A stretch of DNA of 33,118 bases from Candidatus Anaerobiospirillum pullicola (GTDB lineage: Bacteria; Pseudomonadota; Gammaproteobacteria; Enterobacterales; Succinivibrionaceae): the NCBI GenBank assembly GCA_018884035.1, contig JAHLFE010000220.1, forward strand, positions 1-33,118, read 5' to 3'. Position 1 is the first letter of the stretch. Each line of letters opens with the position of its first letter. The position numbers and the translations under genes are program-made. Below the pieces are notes generated by a model. The model did no database searches. It was not told the origin of the DNA and saw only the letters and a program-made list of their open reading frames with translations. This document shows positions 30,917-33,118 of this stretch, one piece after another.

Positions 30917-33118
30917 ATGGCTTACGATGACGACGATGACGAGAACAAGGGTGCTGATGGCAAAGCAGTAGTCACTACTGCTATGGCCTTTGCTGCCCTC
31001 TTTGGCTCCAGTCCGTTTGGTGAAGATGACGATGATGCTGACTCTGTCTCTGACAACAAGAGTGCGGACTCTAAAGGCTCGTCTGCAGCGCGCAAGGATA
31101 GTACCTCTGCAGCCAAACTTGATGACAGCCATAATAAAGTCACGACCTTGTCAGCTGATGCGGTCGCCGCAGCCCGCGAACAGCTCAAAGAAGCCAGTGT
31201 CCGTCAAGCAGCAGAAGAGCAGAGTAAGTTAGCCGCTGCTCAGACCAAGGGCGCCTATGTGGTATGGCGTAACCTCGAATTTATTGACAGCCAAAAGACA
31301 AAGAACAAAAAGGGGGGCACCAGATTTAAGCAGTCCACCTTTAAGTTCTGGCAAGCCACGCCAAAGCGCCGCGCTAACCAAACCGCTTCGGAAAAAGCCA
31401 TGATTGCCGAAGCGGAGGCTATTGCTGCCCGTGAAAACGCCGAGGCGGTCGCGGCGATTAATGCCGAAGCTGCTAAGCGCAATGAGAATGTGGCGACTAC
31501 GGCTACAGCGGCAGCGCGCTTTGGAGCGCTCTTAAACTCGATTAAGGCCACCAAGGAGAGAAAGCGCCGTGCCGAAATGGCGCAGGCGCTGCGTGCGGGC
31601 ACGCGTATTGAGACCCCAAACTTATTTGCCATTGACGAGCAGGTCAATAAGCTAGTGCGCCGCATCAAGTCGTTTGATCACGTGATTGGGCAGTTAGCGC
31701 AGATCTTTGGTGTGGACTTAAGCCCTGCGCTGGCAGAGGCCATGGCGAGGCTGCCTAGCGATCATAAGTGGCCAGAAGCTACTGCCAGCAATGACGCTGA
31801 CAGCTTGAAGCCACTTAGCCCAGGGGATTTGCATCAGCGCTTAACAACTGCTGCCACGCAGTTACAGGCTATTGCTACGGTGCTAACCCGTTTCCCTGCT
31901 ACCCACGATATCCTCTCTTTTGAGGAGGAGAGCTTAGCTTTACTGACGGCTGACGACCTCGATATTGACTCCACGGAGGAGGAAGAGGACTGGGATTGGG
32001 AGGATGATGAGGAACCAGAGGCAGAGGCTGCGCTCAAGGACGCCGCTGCTAGCCCTGACAGCTCCGCGAGCGTTGTAGAAGCTACAGCTGCTGACGGCGC
32101 GAGCGCCACTGCGAGCGCCGCTGCTAGCGTTACCGCTGCTGAAGATAGCACTGCCCCTGCTACGCTCGCTGCAGAGACCAAGAGCACGGGTAAGAGCCGT
32201 GGCCGCAGCAAAGCCAAGACGACTAAGGCTAAGACCACTAAGGTCAAGGGCCGCACTAAGGCAGCAGCTAAAGCTGCCGAGACTAAGGCGCCTGATTACG
32301 ATGATGATGAGGCCTTCTTTGCTAGCTTTGAGAACAGCAATTTTAAGGAGCCAGAGCAGCTTAACACTGTCCTCATGACCAAGCGCGTCGCGGCGGTCTG
32401 TGACGTCGTGATTGCCCAAGAGCAAGCGCTCATCATGCTCTTAGTGGCCTCGCCAGAGACCTTACGCCGCTTACCGGTGCCGAAGATGGCTCTGCCTCGA
32501 GATAAGGGGGCAGCCGCTGCAGGCCAGGAAAGCGCCATTAGTGATGCTCTGCCTGTGACCATGCGCCATGATGAAGAAGCCTTTGAGACCTTGGTGGCGC
32601 AAATTATTAATGAGACCCCGATTGCCAATCCCGCAAAGCGCGGGCGTCCAAAGGGGTCGCGTAACCGCAAGACCTTAGAGCGTATCGCGCGAGCGGCAGC
32701 GGCGAAAGAGGGCTTGTACTTTGAAGATGCTATTTTCAAGCGTCTGATGTCCGTTAAAGAGGCGGCGGCAGAGGAGTATCGGCGCAATAAGCTCAGGAAG
32801 CGCACGCGTGATCGTTATGTCTCCAAGATCAACAAGGAGGCTTTACTCACGCAAGAGGAGTTAATGCGCGATCCTAAGTTTGTGGCGGCCTTAGAAAAGT
32901 ACGAGGGCGGTGCGGATAAGGGCGCGGAGGAAACTTCGCTGTGGGATGAGAACCCTAACACCTTAGTTTCGGATTTAAGTCGTTCCTCGGCGCCAAAGCC
33001 AGCCGTGCTGCTACCACCAGCCTTAGCTTCGGTGCACCACGACGATGACGATGAGGACGACGAGGAGGTCGAGGCCAATGCTCAGTCTAAGGGCAAGCGC
33101 AAGACCAAGGTCAAGGCT
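30917..33118 (+). CDS. Second giant H1-like/AT-hook protein (3' end beyond window)
   Basis: An ATG at 30917 opens a frame with no stop in 734 codons, running off the window. AAGG lies about 11 nt upstream. The order is: a very acidic N-terminus (MAYDDDDDENK); an Ala/Glu/Arg coiled-coil-like stretch (about 150-230); a short ordered region with LFAIDEQVNKLVRRIKSFDH; an acidic block (EEEEDWDWEDDEEPE, about 355); a Lys/Thr/Ala tract like histone H1 tails (about 421-458, GKSRGRSKAKTTKAKTTK); an ordered region (KRVAAVCDVVIAQEQALIMLL); the motif AKRGRPKGSRNRK (about 573-585), an extended AT-hook; and another acidic block then a basic end (KGKRKTKVKA). It shares the AT-hook, H1-like and acidic blocks with the preceding gene, suggesting a common role. 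Function unknown. Confidence 0.8.
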   Translation, partial: MAYDDDDDENKGADGKAVVTTAMAFAALFGSSPFGEDDDDADSVSDNKSADSKGSSAARKDSTSAAKLDDSHNKVTTLSADAVAAAREQLKEASVRQAAEEQSKLAAAQTKGAYVVWRNLEFIDSQKTKNKKGGTRFKQSTFKFWQATPKRRANQTASEKAMIAEAEAIAARENAEAVAAINAEAAKRNENVATTATAAARFGALLNSIKATKERKRRAEMAQALRAGTRIETPNLFAIDEQVNKLVRRIKSFDHVIGQLAQIFGVDLSPALAEAMARLPSDHKWPEATASNDADSLKPLSPGDLHQRLTTAATQLQAIATVLTRFPATHDILSFEEESLALLTADDLDIDSTEEEEDWDWEDDEEPEAEAALKDAAASPDSSASVVEATAADGASATASAAASVTAAEDSTAPATLAAETKSTGKSRGRSKAKTTKAKTTKVKGRTKAAAKAAETKAPDYDDDEAFFASFENSNFKEPEQLNTVLMTKRVAAVCDVVIAQEQALIMLLVASPETLRRLPVPKMALPRDKGAAAAGQESAISDALPVTMRHDEEAFETLVAQIINETPIANPAKRGRPKGSRNRKTLERIARAAAAKEGLYFEDAIFKRLMSVKEAAAEEYRRNKLRKRTRDRYVSKINKEALLTQEELMRDPKFVAALEKYEGGADKGAEETSLWDENPNTLVSDLSRSSAPKPAVLLPPALASVHHDDDDEDDEEVEANAQSKGKRKTKVKA

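Noticed and set aside
31834..32805. Minus-strand Leu/Ser/Val-rich open frames opposite the partial giant gene
   Set aside because: Compositional shadow of the plus-strand frame, which runs without a stop from 30917 to the window end.

Overview
The window reads as chromosomal DNA of a gammaproteobacterium. The strongest clues are the gene order hup (HU) then ppiD on the minus strand, which matches the lon-hupB-ppiD order of Enterobacterales and relatives; a DolP/YraP-type two-BON-domain lipoprotein; an AsnB-type asparagine synthetase; a YgaZ/YgaH (AzlC/AzlD) exporter pair; and a tRNA-Ser(GGA) with an encoded CCA end. A host-associated Succinivibrionaceae-like anaerobe would fit the low coding density and the many Ala/Asp/Glu-rich proteins, but that family-level placement is inference. 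No phage, transposase, CRISPR array or rRNA operon was seen.

Layout, left to right: a mostly empty stretch holding tRNA-Ser(GGA) with its promoter and terminator (680-879); two tandem paralogous aldo/keto reductases (1218-3094) closed by a terminator; ppiD and hup on the minus strand, separated by a 1.17-kb spacer; azlC-azlD on the minus strand; a minus-strand protein of unknown function with a winged-helix-like N-terminus and an 18-bp minisatellite; asnB on the minus strand; a small acidic protein on the plus strand (GTG start 14557) convergent with an AraC-family regulator carrying a long insert; a 2-kb regulatory-looking gap with tandem 38-bp repeats, a bulged hairpin and a Leu-rich leader-like mini-ORF; a divergent GH2 beta-glucuronidase homologue with a ~265-residue insert; dolP; and a right-hand block of three large plus-strand genes (24635 to the window end).

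The right-hand block is the most unusual part. A 542-aa protein with a possible inactive DnaQ-like fold is followed by a ~1,350-aa protein with an N-terminal ribbon-helix-helix-like domain, AT-hook-like GRP motifs and a Lys-rich histone-H1-like tail. Next is a third protein, open at the window end after 734 codons, that also has an H1-like Lys/Ala/Thr tract and a KRGRPKGSRNRK motif. Together they suggest DNA-coating or nucleoid-organising proteins, which is a hypothesis from motifs only.

A second theme is low-complexity sequence placed inside or onto conserved folds. Examples are the ~190-residue insert between the cupin and HTH parts of the AraC protein, the ~265-residue insert in a beta-sandwich domain of the GH2 enzyme, the AFAQQS repeats of the 403-aa protein, and hydrophilic tails on AzlC and DolP. 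The intergenic regions are long, contain few credible ORFs, and are rich in inverted repeats.
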